In this document: piece by piece, positions 35,921 through 44,052 of the stretch | Layout: each line of letters starts with the position of its first letter | How positions within the stretch are numbered: the stretch's first letter is position 1 | Origin: Bacillus sp. BP-3 | GTDB taxonomy: Bacteria > Bacillota > Bacilli > Bacillales > Bacillaceae_G | Direction: 5' to 3' | Length of the DNA: 64,000 nucleotides | NCBI RefSeq assembly: GCF_028401955.1 | Contig: NZ_JAQOTJ010000005.1 | Location: 257,034 to 321,033 of the forward strand | Notes under the pieces: generated by a model | Told to the model about the DNA's origin: nothing | Databases searched by the model: none | Seen by the model: the letters and a program-made list of their open reading frames with translations, nothing else | Translations under genes and position numbers: made by a program

Positions 35921-35980
35921 GAAGTGACCTGATCTGGCTCACTTTGTTTTCACCCTTGTACGTGGCAGAAACAGGAACTG

Positions 35981-36028
35981 ACCGCTTCTACACACGGCCA
36001 GTTGCTCTTGTCCACCTAAAAAGAAAGG
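35981..36028 (+). repeat. 48-bp repeat shared with 58542-58589
   Basis: Ends TGTCCACCTAAAAAGAAAGG; the copy in the glycogen operon ends TGCCCACCTAAAAAGAAAGG. Same orientation relative to the local genes (both read against minus-strand operons). Confidence 0.75.
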
Positions 36029-36036
36029 TTTTGATT

Positions 36037-36288
36037 CTACAAAACTTTTAATATGTCCCCGTCTGTTATCTGATAATCAATTAATCGATCATCATCAGTT
36101 AGTAGCAGTTCTTTATTAACAACCTTAACAGCGCAGCGAGAAACTTCCATCACATCAAGCTTCAGCGCCTCAGCAATGTTCATAAGCAGCTGCTTGATGG
36201 GCTGATGAGTAGGGATGCGTAGATCATATAATCTGCCATTCCCTTTATTAAAGTCAATTGTGACATTAATATGTGTTTGTCCTGCCAT
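36037..36288 (-). CDS. esaB: Ubiquitin-like T7SS protein EsaB (YukD-like)
   Basis: 83 aa ubiquitin-fold protein: 'THINVTIDFNKGNGRLYDLR' then 'PTHQPIKQLLMNIAEALKL' and the final 'RLIDYQITDGDILKVL'. YukD/EsaB are small cytoplasmic T7SS components with the ubiquitin fold but no conjugation motif; no C-terminal diglycine is present here. In S. aureus EsaB modulates secretion activity. It follows essA after 13 bp. Confidence 0.92.
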   Translation of the reverse strand: MAGQTHINVTIDFNKGNGRLYDLRIPTHQPIKQLLMNIAEALKLDVMEVSRCAVKVVNKELLLTDDDRLIDYQITDGDILKVL

Positions 36289-36301
36289 ATGTTCTTCTCC
36301 C

Positions 36302-36814
36302 TTACCGCCAAATTTTCCGTATTACAACATAAATGCCGCAGCAAATTGCTAATACCACAGCAGCTAGGATTCCTATCATTTGATTACTAATAGGATCCGT
36401 TTCTTGTTGATTTGTGTTTTGGCTAGCGTTAACAGCTGTGCTAACCATATAATTTTGAGCAAACAAGCTGTTCTGTCTGTCCTTCACAGTTGTATCCTTC
36501 TTGTTTGATGTCACAAATAACGAGTCATTTAAGTATTTCGTGTCGCCTTCTATTTCTTTTTGCTTTTCTTTAATTGCATCTTTTGTTTGTTCTTTAAACA
36601 AGCCTGGTGCATATTTATCGAGTTCAGTTTCTTGGTTTTCCTTTTGTTCCTTTTCAATTTTTTCCTGGTTCGTCTGTTCAACACGATCAGTTTTCAAATC
36701 CATCTTCCCGTTATGATCAAGATAGCTATCCGTCTCAGCGTGAATGGACACCGGTGTAAGAATAAGCAACAAAAAAGCAGTAATGAAACTAGCTCGCATG
36801 AGAATCAGCTTCAT
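36302..36814 (-). CDS. essA: T7SS membrane protein EssA
   Basis: 170 aa from ATG 36814, chosen since GAAGGGG lies six bases upstream; ATG 36820 is too close to that site and 36853 has none. N-terminal signal or anchor helix (to about residue 26, SIHA), a charged middle with 'LDKYAPGLFKEQTKDAIKEK', and a C-terminal helix 'MIGILAAVVLAICCGIYVVI' with a basic end. Its position between esaA and esaB is that of essA in staphylococci. Overlaps the end of esaA by 26 bp. Function: essential but poorly defined membrane component. Confidence 0.85.
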   Translation of the reverse strand: MKLILMRASFITAFLLLILTPVSIHAETDSYLDHNGKMDLKTDRVEQTNQEKIEKEQKENQETELDKYAPGLFKEQTKDAIKEKQKEIEGDTKYLNDSLFVTSNKKDTTVKDRQNSLFAQNYMVSTAVNASQNTNQQETDPISNQMIGILAAVVLAICCGIYVVIRKIWR

Positions 36815-39800
36815 GTTCATCCCCTTCTTCTTTCCGGTATTTGTGTACAACAAACAAGTTTGTCACAAGGCCAATAACGGCAGCTGCAATTAAACCATAC
36901 ATAATAGTCAGCCAATCTGCTCGGTCACTTGCAAAACCAGTAATCATACTCTCAATATATTGAAGTGGTGAAAATTCACGTATTTTAGCAGCAGTCGACA
37001 TTTTATCAAGGTTCAATCCAACTGCATCTGTTAAGAACAGGTACATGCTAAATGTAGCTAGTAGAATGAACATTCCAATCATTTTCATTTGGCGTAATAA
37101 GTAGCCTGAAATGAGAACCAACACTAACATAGTGATGGCAAAAATGCTGATCCATACTAAGAATTTGGCATGACCAATTTTCAATAAATAGCCTGAAATA
37201 CCACCAATTAGAATCCCTTCCACAATTCCAATACCAACTTGAACAGTCGTAGTTGGTACGTTTTTCAGTACCAATGACAATTCTTCCTCAAAAGCACTTT
37301 CTTCTATGCGCTTTCGTTCTTGGTTTGAAATTACATAAGCTGTAAATAGAGAAACAATGAAACAAATCAGTACTAATAAATATGGTGTAAACGTATCTGC
37401 GGCTACGACAACACCATCATTTTTCGTTTGTACTGGATTTGCAAGGAAGCTATATAAGTTTTCATTTTGTCGTTCGCCAACACGGCTATTCGCCAGAACT
37501 TTTGTGAAGTTTTTCAAGAAATCTTTATCGTCAAGCATTTTCTTACTAAGATCAATCGAAAGCGCTGTTGCCTGATTCACTAATGTATTTCCACTATCTT
37601 GAATCGTTTTCGCTTGGTTATCAATATTATCAAACGTTTTATACACATCGTCAGCTGATATTAAGTTACCCTTCGATTGATCAGCCAGTGTTTGACTTTG
37701 TGCAAAAATAGACTTGAATGCCCCGTCTAATGCAAGCGTCGCCGTTTGCTCACCATCGCTATTTGTCACAACTTTTCCTTGCTGTTCAATTAGCTTACGG
37801 CTTGCTTCACGCCATGTTACTAAATCTTTTAGCGCTTGCGTAAGATTCGTATTCATCACATTCGCTTGGTCAATTGTCTTCGTAAGTGCCTCTGTTAAGT
37901 CTGCAGATTTTTTATTCGCATCCTCAACCAATTTCATATAATTATCTACTTTGGTTTTCAAATCTTCCTTTTCTTTCTTTACCTCTTCTGTCGTTTGCTT
38001 CGCAACATATTCTGCTAGTATGTCAACCACATCGCGTTTGTTGAACAAGTAATATAATGAATCAGGATGTGGTTCAGCTAGATCCGCAAGTGATTTTTTA
38101 TCAAAACCTTCCGGTAAATCCGCTGATGCATCAATACCATAATACAAGTCATACAATTTAGATAGTTTTTGATAACTTTTAATCGTATCTTCAACCGCGT
38201 GTATAACCTTATTCATTGTACCTTCAGCCGCGTGTCCATCCTTAGCGCCATCCAACGGTGACATGACTTGGTGGGTGATGTAATTATTATTGACAGGTTT
38301 CCATTCATCATCTGTACTTGTTTCTTCATCTTTTGTAAGAGGCGGATCTGTTTGTGTCTTCACATTACTTTTTCCTGGCTGATCACCATCGTTTTGTGTT
38401 TGAGTGTCACTTTCCCCTGGCTGACTAGCGTCTTTTTGCGTTTGGCTGTCACTTTTCTCTGCCTTCTTCAAAACCTTGTCATTCGTAATCCCACGTAATT
38501 GATTGAATAAAGGCGGTTCAGATGGTGTTGGTTCTGTGACAGGTGATGGTTTATCAATGACATTACCTGTATTCTCTTGTGTCAAGTTCCAGCTCCAAGT
38601 TACAGGTTCAAAGACAGAAATATTTCTGTTAGCGTCTTTTAAACGTAACATCACCACAATCTTGAAATCGCTTTGATCTGCAGGTGGTAAAACAACTTTT
38701 TTATTTGCAAGATACTCGCCAGTGCGGTCTTCTTCATTTCCGATAAGCAGTTTTGTCACTTCATAATCATCTGGTATGTTCAATGTGATATATCCTTCTT
38801 TTTTTGTAGCTGGTAATATCGCTTTATCTTCTACTCTAACACCCTCTCCTGCCAGCTGATTCTTAATATCTTGCACCAACTTCGCCAATGGAATATTATC
38901 TTCATCTCGCTTAGGTGTATCAGGTTTTTCCTTGTCATTTTCCTTTTCCGATATATATATATTTGTGATACCAATGACATTTTCCAATTCTTTCTTAGTC
39001 CCATCTGATAAACCGATATTTTGAATATCAGTTATCTTTAATGACGGCAAATGATCAATGAGCTTTTGGATTTTTTCATTCACACGATCATCCGGTTCGG
39101 CAAAGAATTTATTTAAATACACATCTTGTTTCACCTCAGCAGATTTTGAAATCTCCTCCCTCAGCTTTTCAGTTATTGATTTCTCAAGCTCTGACTCTGA
39201 TTCTGGTTCCAACTCTTTGCTATACTTATCAATTTCGGCACTTCTATCCTTCAAATTATTTTTAATTGAATCCGCTAAAAGCTTAGGATTATTTTCCGTT
39301 AACTGAAATTGATCATAGATTGCTTTATTCGCTGATTCTAAATTAGTAAATCGCTGCAGTATATCTGTCGTATTCATACCTTGGTCAAACTGAGTCAGCT
39401 GCGTCGTGAAGTCTTTTACAACAAGGCCATTCGCTTCCTTCATTTTATTGAAATCACCAAAGGTTGTCTGATATGTTTGATTAGATTTCATACCCTCATT
39501 TAAATTGTTGCCAAACCCGTTTAAAATCTCTTGTAACCCTCTAAAACTATTTTTCGATACACCTGTTTGATCTTGCACACTTTTAAACTGTTGTGTATAA
39601 CCAGCTAATGGGCTATGAACCTCATCATTGTATGCATTGGTGTAAGTTTGTTCTTTTTTTACAAGAGTTGTAATGTTATCCTGTGCATTTTGCAAGTTTC
39701 CGATAATGCTAGCAAAATAAACATCGATAATTCGGCGATTGAAATCTTCAAGTATCGAACTTGCTGTTTTTTCCGCTTCTGCTTTCACATCATTATTACC

Positions 39801-40187
39801 AGTTGCATTTACCTTGTAGTTAAGCGTTACTTTTTCCGGTGCATTCGACTCAATTGATAATGCTTTTTGTGAAAAATCGTTCGGAATAACGATCATCATA
39901 TTATAAACGTTACGTGCCAGTCCGCTTTCCGCTACCCCGCGGCTAACTACATACCAATCATGGGTAGTATCTTTTTCAACACTCGTAATAAACTCGTTAC
40001 CAAATTCAATCTTTTTTCCACCCAGGCTTGCACCTTGATCTTCGTTAACAAGCGCAACCGTCATTTTTTGCGTGTCTTTAGCGCTCTTTCCTTTCTTCAC
40101 TTGATTCAGCGCTAGAAAGGAGGTTCCAGCAGACAGCGCAAGCGTCAGTATAATGAAAAATACTACGCTCCACTTTATCTTTTTCAC
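36789..40187 (-). CDS. esaA: T7SS membrane protein EsaA (YueB-like)
   Basis: 1132 aa starting at GTG 40187 (GGAG nine bases upstream). One N-terminal helix 'VVFFIILTLALSAGTSFLAL', a very large external domain (about 35-930) with coiled-coil stretches and a low-complexity Asp/Gln/Ser/Thr segment around residues 570-620, and five C-terminal helices, ending in the ABC-2-like membrane half. This is the EsaA/YueB architecture; YueB of B. subtilis is the receptor of phage SPP1. EsaA forms the outward-facing dimer of the secretion complex. Longer than many homologues because of the low-complexity insert. Confidence 0.93.
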   Translation of the reverse strand: MKKIKWSVVFFIILTLALSAGTSFLALNQVKKGKSAKDTQKMTVALVNEDQGASLGGKKIEFGNEFITSVEKDTTHDWYVVSRGVAESGLARNVYNMMIVIPNDFSQKALSIESNAPEKVTLNYKVNATGNNDVKAEAEKTASSILEDFNRRIIDVYFASIIGNLQNAQDNITTLVKKEQTYTNAYNDEVHSPLAGYTQQFKSVQDQTGVSKNSFRGLQEILNGFGNNLNEGMKSNQTYQTTFGDFNKMKEANGLVVKDFTTQLTQFDQGMNTTDILQRFTNLESANKAIYDQFQLTENNPKLLADSIKNNLKDRSAEIDKYSKELEPESESELEKSITEKLREEISKSAEVKQDVYLNKFFAEPDDRVNEKIQKLIDHLPSLKITDIQNIGLSDGTKKELENVIGITNIYISEKENDKEKPDTPKRDEDNIPLAKLVQDIKNQLAGEGVRVEDKAILPATKKEGYITLNIPDDYEVTKLLIGNEEDRTGEYLANKKVVLPPADQSDFKIVVMLRLKDANRNISVFEPVTWSWNLTQENTGNVIDKPSPVTEPTPSEPPLFNQLRGITNDKVLKKAEKSDSQTQKDASQPGESDTQTQNDGDQPGKSNVKTQTDPPLTKDEETSTDDEWKPVNNNYITHQVMSPLDGAKDGHAAEGTMNKVIHAVEDTIKSYQKLSKLYDLYYGIDASADLPEGFDKKSLADLAEPHPDSLYYLFNKRDVVDILAEYVAKQTTEEVKKEKEDLKTKVDNYMKLVEDANKKSADLTEALTKTIDQANVMNTNLTQALKDLVTWREASRKLIEQQGKVVTNSDGEQTATLALDGAFKSIFAQSQTLADQSKGNLISADDVYKTFDNIDNQAKTIQDSGNTLVNQATALSIDLSKKMLDDKDFLKNFTKVLANSRVGERQNENLYSFLANPVQTKNDGVVVAADTFTPYLLVLICFIVSLFTAYVISNQERKRIEESAFEEELSLVLKNVPTTTVQVGIGIVEGILIGGISGYLLKIGHAKFLVWISIFAITMLVLVLISGYLLRQMKMIGMFILLATFSMYLFLTDAVGLNLDKMSTAAKIREFSPLQYIESMITGFASDRADWLTIMYGLIAAAVIGLVTNLFVVHKYRKEEGDEHEADSHAS

Positions 40188-40283
40188 ACATCACCACTCC
40201 TGCTAGTAAACACTATTTATCTATGTCCTGTTATTCGTTTGCTTTTAGTGGTTGCGAAAACGGATACTCCTTTTAATGCCCAA

Positions 40284-40338
40284 GGTAAAGTGAAACCTCC
40301 ATGAATAGGAGCCTTACTGTCCGTTAATGCGGGATAAA
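40284..40338. repeat. bcr1-like repeat, inverse orientation
   Basis: Reads GTAAAGTGAAACCTCC and ends GCGGGATAAA on the plus strand, the reverse arrangement of the 16071 and 19292 copies. Confidence 0.65.
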
Positions 40339-40460
40339 TGCAAACAAACTTCAAGCTACCTTCTATCTTTTTTTACTGAGCATTTATATTTATTTTTTTA
40401 TATACTCTCAAGAAAAATCGTAGCATCTCTTCCATTATTTACAAATAAACCCAATAAGTA

Positions 40461-40485
40461 AGCCACGCAGCATTGCTGCGTGGCT
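40461..40485 (-). terminator. Hairpin after esxA, possible attenuator
   Basis: AGCCACGCAGCA pairs perfectly with TGCTGCGTGGCT with almost no loop; on the minus strand it is followed by TTACTTATT, a poor T-run. Likely a partial terminator downstream of esxA. Confidence 0.5.
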
Positions 40486-40562
40486 CACTACTAAGAGAAT
40501 TTACTCGCGCCCGTTAATATGTAAAGCATGAAAAATCCCCTCAACTAATAACATCACCGTAA

Positions 40563-40859
40563 TTAGCTAAGTCCAAAATTACGAGATAATTCTTCATCAT
40601 GACGAGCCACAGCTTCTGCTGTATTTTTCAATTGTGTTTCGATGTCATGTAGTAATTGGGCAAAGTTTTTTACCTTTGGTGCTAATTCGACAAATTGTCG
40701 GTCAAAGCCTTCAAATGCACGACCTTCCCATTCTCCACGTAATTCATTTTGTAAGTTTGTTAAACCAGTTAGAATGTCCTCAATTTGATTACCACCGTTA
40801 CCATAACGAGCTGCTTTTGATTTCAGCTCCTCTGGGCTCATACGAATTTGTCCAGCCAT
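40563..40859 (-). CDS. esxA: WXG100 protein EsxA (YukE-like)
   Basis: 98 aa helical hairpin with Trp44-Glu45-Gly46 at the turn ('RGEWEGRAFEGF'). It starts MAGQIRMSPEELKSKAARYG, near-canonical for Bacillus/Staphylococcus EsxA. Substrate and structural partner of the T7SS and the first gene of its operon. AGGGGGAA lies just upstream of the ATG. The upstream non-coding region 40913-40988 is duplicated near 43649. The canonical C-terminal YxxxD export motif is not obvious; the end reads 'VARHDEELSRNFGLS'. Confidence 0.96.
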   Translation of the reverse strand: MAGQIRMSPEELKSKAARYGNGGNQIEDILTGLTNLQNELRGEWEGRAFEGFDRQFVELAPKVKNFAQLLHDIETQLKNTAEAVARHDEELSRNFGLS

Positions 40860-40912
40860 TAAATATTCCCCCTATCAATTTGAAAAAATTGTAAAATAAA
40901 CTTTAATTTTAC

Positions 40913-41010
40913 TGATTATATTATAACAATAACCATAAAACTTTGAGAAGAGATATTTACTATTTTGTATATATTTATCAAATTTTGTATAAACCTGTTC
41001 ATTTATACAT
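40913..41010 (-). promoter_or_regulatory. esxA upstream region, duplicated at 43649-43745
   Basis: Starting at TGATTATATTATAACAATAA the sequence matches 43649 onward closely for about 70 bp and again at the end (ACATATAAAT). It lies 50-150 bp upstream of esxA on its coding strand and probably includes its promoter or regulator site. Confidence 0.6.
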
Positions 41011-41021
41011 ATAAATGAAAT

Positions 41022-41041
41022 GGACAAAAGAATGGATTGAA
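41022..41041 (+). repeat. 20-bp repeat flanking sortase cassette, left copy
   Basis: ACAAAAGAATGGATTGAAAC; the right copy at 43512-43531 differs at one base. In both, one plus-strand frame reads 'TKEWIET', so they may be relics of one duplicated coding sequence. Confidence 0.6.
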
Positions 41042-41045
41042 ACTC

Positions 41046-41753
41046 TCAATAACTTGTTAGTTGAGACTTAACTTTTTCGTCTACCTCTCCTAGCTTTTTC
41101 TTTGATTCTAATACCCCTTTTACTACTAATCTTGTTTCTCCTTTATCGTCATAACAACTTATCAATGTTACTTCATTTAACCCATTCTGATCATCCATTA
41201 CATGTGTTTCTTTTGGAGAGATAACATCTTTTGAAGTTGTTTTATACGTATATACATACTCCTTATCTGTTAAATATATTAAATCTCCTTTATCCATATT
41301 TCTTGTAGGTGTAAATAATAACTCTTTGTTTCTCATACTATGACTACCAAGTACATAGTTTCCTACACCCATCGTCATATTCGGTTTTAAAGTACCTGCA
41401 CCTAGCATCATTGTCTCATAATTTGTACCATATAAAATGGGGAGTTTAATATGTACATTCGGAATGTAAATCAACCCGATAATCATATTTGTATCTAATT
41501 TACTTTTTACAGAATTAAAATCCAACTCGTCTACGCTTTGTACACTATCGTAATCAAAAGCATTTACCTTTTTACTTGAATTATATAAATTCTCTTTTAT
41601 CTCATTTGTAGTTATTTTGTTATATTTTTCTTCATACGATTTTTCTAGTTGTTTAGGGATTACATAATAGTTAAAAAGAGGTTGGTAAACAATCAAACCA
41701 ATCCCAGTTACAAAGATTAATCCAATTAACACATATAAAAATTTATTTTTCAT
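41046..41753 (-). CDS. Class A-type sortase
   Basis: 235 aa. N-terminal membrane anchor 'FLYVLIGLIFVTGIGLIVY', a helical linker, then the sortase barrel with catalytic His138 in 'YVLGSHSM', Cys200 in 'VTLISCYD' and Arg208 in 'GETRLVVKG'. Cleaves the sorting signal of surface proteins and joins them to peptidoglycan. The partner gene just upstream (41876-43129) encodes a wall-type protein with an atypical sorting signal, so this may be a dedicated enzyme. A terminator hairpin lies between the two genes. Confidence 0.9.
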   Translation of the reverse strand: MKNKFLYVLIGLIFVTGIGLIVYQPLFNYYVIPKQLEKSYEEKYNKITTNEIKENLYNSSKKVNAFDYDSVQSVDELDFNSVKSKLDTNMIIGLIYIPNVHIKLPILYGTNYETMMLGAGTLKPNMTMGVGNYVLGSHSMRNKELLFTPTRNMDKGDLIYLTDKEYVYTYKTTSKDVISPKETHVMDDQNGLNEVTLISCYDDKGETRLVVKGVLESKKKLGEVDEKVKSQLTSY

Positions 41754-41825
41754 ATTAAACCTCCTAGTCTCCTATTAAAATATACTAAATATTTTAATAT
41801 CTGCTGTTCTAAATATGGTTCAACT

Positions 41826-41871
41826 GTAATAAAGAAACCTTCATACTTATGCATGAAGGTTTCTTTATTAC
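41826..41871 (-). terminator. Strong hairpin between wall-protein and sortase genes
   Basis: 19-bp perfect arms (GTAATAAAGAAACCTTCAT and its complement) with an 8-nt loop, 5 bp after the stop at 41876. It would end most transcripts before the sortase gene or allow limited read-through. Confidence 0.8.
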
Positions 41872-41875
41872 CATA

Positions 41876-43129
41876 TTAAGAATTCTTCCTACGTCTTACA
41901 ATAAAGAATGAAAATAATGCTCCTAATACTAACAATGTACCAATTAGAGTAACTGTTGAATTATTAGTTTGATTCATCTTAGGAATTTCTTTTTGCGGTT
42001 GCTTAGGTTCTTCTTTAACTGGTTCCTCTTTAGTTGATTCCCCTTTAGTTGATTCCCCTTTAGTTGGTTCCTCTTTAGTTGGTTCTTCTTTAGTTGGTTC
42101 TTCTTTAGTTGGTTCCTCTTTAGTTGGTTCTTCTTTAGTTGGTTCCTCTTTAGTTGGTTCCTCTTTAGTTGATTCCTCTTTAGTTGATTCCTCTTTAGTA
42201 GGCATTACCGTTACAACATTAGAATCTTCCGAAGGGTTATCGTTTAATTGAATATTTGCTTTGCTACTTATCATTTCAATAGGTGCGTTTTCGTTAATCT
42301 TGGATGTAACTACAAGTTTAATCTCTTTACCTTTGATAACTTCTAATTGCTCACGAGTTAACTTTAATGTTACCAATTGTTTATTAACATTAGCTTTTAA
42401 TTCTGATTCTTTTCCCTCAACAAGTACTTTTGTACCTACAATTGTTAATTTGTTATCTAGTGTATCAGAAAGAGTTAAAGACTCATATCCCTTTAAGTTT
42501 TCTGATACTACTGTTTTTAAATTGTAAGTAAACTCTTTACCTTTTGCAATTTCTAAATGGTCTTTATCCTCAACATCTTTTGTTACTTTAGGAGTTACAG
42601 GCATAAAAACCTTAAACGATACATCATTAGCAAAAGCTAAATTTTCTCCTGTGTCTGACTGTAATGTTGCACTTAGGGTTGCTGTATGACCGTTAGGTGC
42701 ATCGTCATGAAAATTAAACTTGACAGGAATCGTTAATTTAGTATCATTAGGTACTTTTGATAGTGAAATAATCGCTACCCTTTTACCATTTTCTACAAAA
42801 CCTTTCACATCACTAATATAACCTTGATGTTTTGGAATCTCAATAAGATAAGCCTTAGCATCCTGTAACTCTAATCTAACTTTGTAGTCTAAAGCAACAC
42901 CGGCATTAGGGTCTCCTTTAGTTGCTACGTTTATATTATAAGTAACTTGTTCACCTCTTTTGAACTCTACTTTGGGAGTTCCATCTGGGTTCTTAATTAC
43001 ATACTCTTGATTAATCTTAGAACCATTTACATTATCGTTCCCAGCACCTAAAGTTACCATTGGTTGCATAAACGTGGTTAACGAGATAAGAAATACTACA
43101 AATAGTGACAATAACTTCTTCTGTTTCAA
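41876..43129 (-). CDS. Cell-wall-type surface protein with (TKEEP)n stalk
   Basis: 417 aa. Signal peptide to about residue 29, two beta-sandwich domains (about 35-165 and 170-310; the second with 'DHLEIAKGKEFTYNLKTVVS' and 'LTLSDTLDNKLTIVGTKVLV', the pattern of isopeptide-forming D2-type fimbrial domains), a stalk of thirteen 5-residue repeats (TKEES, TKEEP, TKGES, VKEEP), then a hydrophobic helix 'TVTLIGTLLVLGALFSFFIV' and RRRKNS. The architecture is that of sortase substrates, but where LPXTG is expected the sequence is 'EIPKMNQTNNST'. The adjacent sortase may recognise this unusual signal, or the protein may stay membrane-anchored. Confidence 0.82.
   Translation of the reverse strand: MKQKKLLSLFVVFLISLTTFMQPMVTLGAGNDNVNGSKINQEYVIKNPDGTPKVEFKRGEQVTYNINVATKGDPNAGVALDYKVRLELQDAKAYLIEIPKHQGYISDVKGFVENGKRVAIISLSKVPNDTKLTIPVKFNFHDDAPNGHTATLSATLQSDTGENLAFANDVSFKVFMPVTPKVTKDVEDKDHLEIAKGKEFTYNLKTVVSENLKGYESLTLSDTLDNKLTIVGTKVLVEGKESELKANVNKQLVTLKLTREQLEVIKGKEIKLVVTSKINENAPIEMISSKANIQLNDNPSEDSNVVTVMPTKEESTKEESTKEEPTKEEPTKEEPTKEEPTKEEPTKEEPTKEEPTKGESTKGESTKEEPVKEEPKQPQKEIPKMNQTNNSTVTLIGTLLVLGALFSFFIVRRRKNS
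42006..42200 (-). repeat. 15-bp coding tandem repeat, 13 units
   Basis: Units such as GGTTCCTCTTTAGTT, GGTTCTTCTTTAGTT, GATTCCCCTTTAGTT and GATTCCTCTTTAGTT, encoding the (TKEEP/S)n stalk. Tandem identity predicts length variation among strains. Confidence 0.95.
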
Positions 43130-43265
43130 TACGACAACCCCTTTTACTTATTGGAAAAACTTTTACGTTTCATAAAGACGAAGGCGCTTTCAAACCTTAT
43201 TAAATGAAACTACGCATATAAGTTTTTATTCCCCCTTCTTGTCTAACATACAGTTAACACTAGGT

Positions 43266-43296
43266 TTTAAATAGTTACTCTATGTAACTATTTAAA
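43266..43296. promoter_or_regulatory. 13-bp inverted repeat TTTAAATAGTTAC, possible operator
   Basis: Perfect arms around TCTAT, about 140 bp upstream of the wall-protein start. Further TAGTTAC boxes lie at 43324-43330 and 43624-43630. A regulator binding site is plausible; no regulator is identified. Confidence 0.4.
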
Positions 43297-43402
43297 CACT
43301 CTAACTTTATTAAAACACTGAAATAGTTACATAATTTTATTATCTAATTTACCCGCTCTAGTGTAACAAATTTAATTTGTATCAAAACTCTTAGATGCCT
43401 TT

Positions 43403-43633
43403 TTGTAACTACTCAGTCATCCCAGTGTTTTAACTGTTTAATATTTTCATTTAGCAGTTTATCTTCTGAATTTCCTGTTAATGCTAGTCAACTTACAGGA
43501 GTTTTCCAATGTACTAAAGAATGGATTGAAACGGGAGAATTAGATCTTTCTCCAACCAAAGGTTAGAGGTAGCGCTTCGGAGCAATTATCCCTATTTGTC
43601 TTGCGTTTTTTAATACGGACTGAGTAGTTACAA
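43403..43633. repeat. ~200-bp segment bounded by 16-bp inverted repeats
   Basis: TTGTAACTACTCAGTC at 43403-43418 is exactly inverted at 43618-43633. The interior includes a plus-strand relic frame 'SQLTGVFQCTKEWIETGELD' and the 20-bp repeat copy at 43512-43531. It could be a MITE-like insertion or a remnant of a mobile element. Confidence 0.5.
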
Positions 43634-43648
43634 TTTCTTGAAATTCGT

Positions 43649-43745
43649 TGATTATATTATAACAATAATCATAAAATATTGAGAAGAGATATTTACTTTT
43701 TTGTATATTTTTATCATATATTGTTGTTTTTTCCATTTTAACATA
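43649..43745 (-). repeat. Second copy of the esxA upstream region
   Basis: TGATTATATTATAACAATAA onward matches 40913-40988 closely, with the shared GAGAAGAGATATTTAC block. Here it lies upstream, on the minus strand, of the wall-protein/sortase genes. Confidence 0.75.
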
Positions 43746-43846
43746 TAAATAAAGAAATAAAGCAAAACTTCTAAATTGAGCGCTTGAAATGTAGAGCTTA
43801 CCGCCCGGATAAAATAAACAATTTTGAGAACTGTAGCTACTATGCA

Positions 43847-43883
43847 AAAAAGAGACTTAATGAATTCTCATTAAGTCTCTTTT
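43847..43883. terminator. Terminator downstream of menB
   Basis: AAAAGAGACTTAATGA pairs perfectly with TCATTAAGTCTCTTTT (5-nt loop), with A/T runs on both sides. It ends the menF-D-H-B transcript about 170 bp after menB, so menE is not in this transcript. Confidence 0.88.
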
Positions 43884-43908
43884 TATTTTCCTTACTATTC
43901 AGCTTAAG

Positions 43909-44051
43909 CAACAGTCGGCTCCGCTTTTATCTTATCCAGCTACAGCGGCTAGAATGTTCGGTGGCTTCGCGCCTTCCTGCGAGGTAAAGTACACCTCTGC
44001 GTCAGGAGCTCCCCCCCCCCTCTCATTCTAAACGAGCTGCTTCCGCTTTTA
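43909..44051. repeat. GC-richer repeat-like stretch with C10 tract
   Basis: Sequence of the type CTTATCCAGCTACAGCGGCT ... GGCTTCGCGCCTTCCTGC, bounded by GGCTCCGCTTTT and GCTTCCGCTTTT, clearly different in composition from its surroundings. It resembles dispersed intergenic repeats of Bacillus as I recall them; identity not confirmed. Contains ten consecutive C residues at 44011-44020. It begins right after menB, at one edge of the accessory block. Confidence 0.5.
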
Positions 44052-44052
44052 A

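Larger units (their letters stand above)
40188..40562. other. Gap between esxA and esaA
   Basis: 375 bp containing a bcr1-like repeat (40284-40338) and a 12-bp hairpin (40461-40485). The hairpin could limit read-through from esxA to the machinery genes, giving excess EsxA, as in other T7SS loci. No gene seen. Confidence 0.6.
43130..44052. other. Long repeat-rich intergenic region
   Basis: About 920 bp between the wall-protein gene and menB. It contains a palindrome at 43266-43296, a 16-bp inverted repeat pair (43403-43418 and 43618-43633), a second copy of the esxA upstream sequence (43649-43745), a terminator (43847-43883) and a GC-richer repeat-like stretch (43909-44051). No credible gene. 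Confidence 0.7.

Noticed and set aside
41007-41063. 18-codon plus-strand ORF starting MKWTKEWIET
   Set aside because: Overlaps the end of the sortase gene, no ribosome site; better seen as a relic shared with the copy at 43512.
42006-42200. Regular 15-bp repeats as a possible CRISPR array
   Set aside because: No spacers; units are contiguous and in frame within a surface-protein stalk.
43563-43847. 94-codon minus-strand ORF
   Set aside because: Covers a terminator-adjacent and duplicated regulatory region, no ribosome site, no protein-like pattern.
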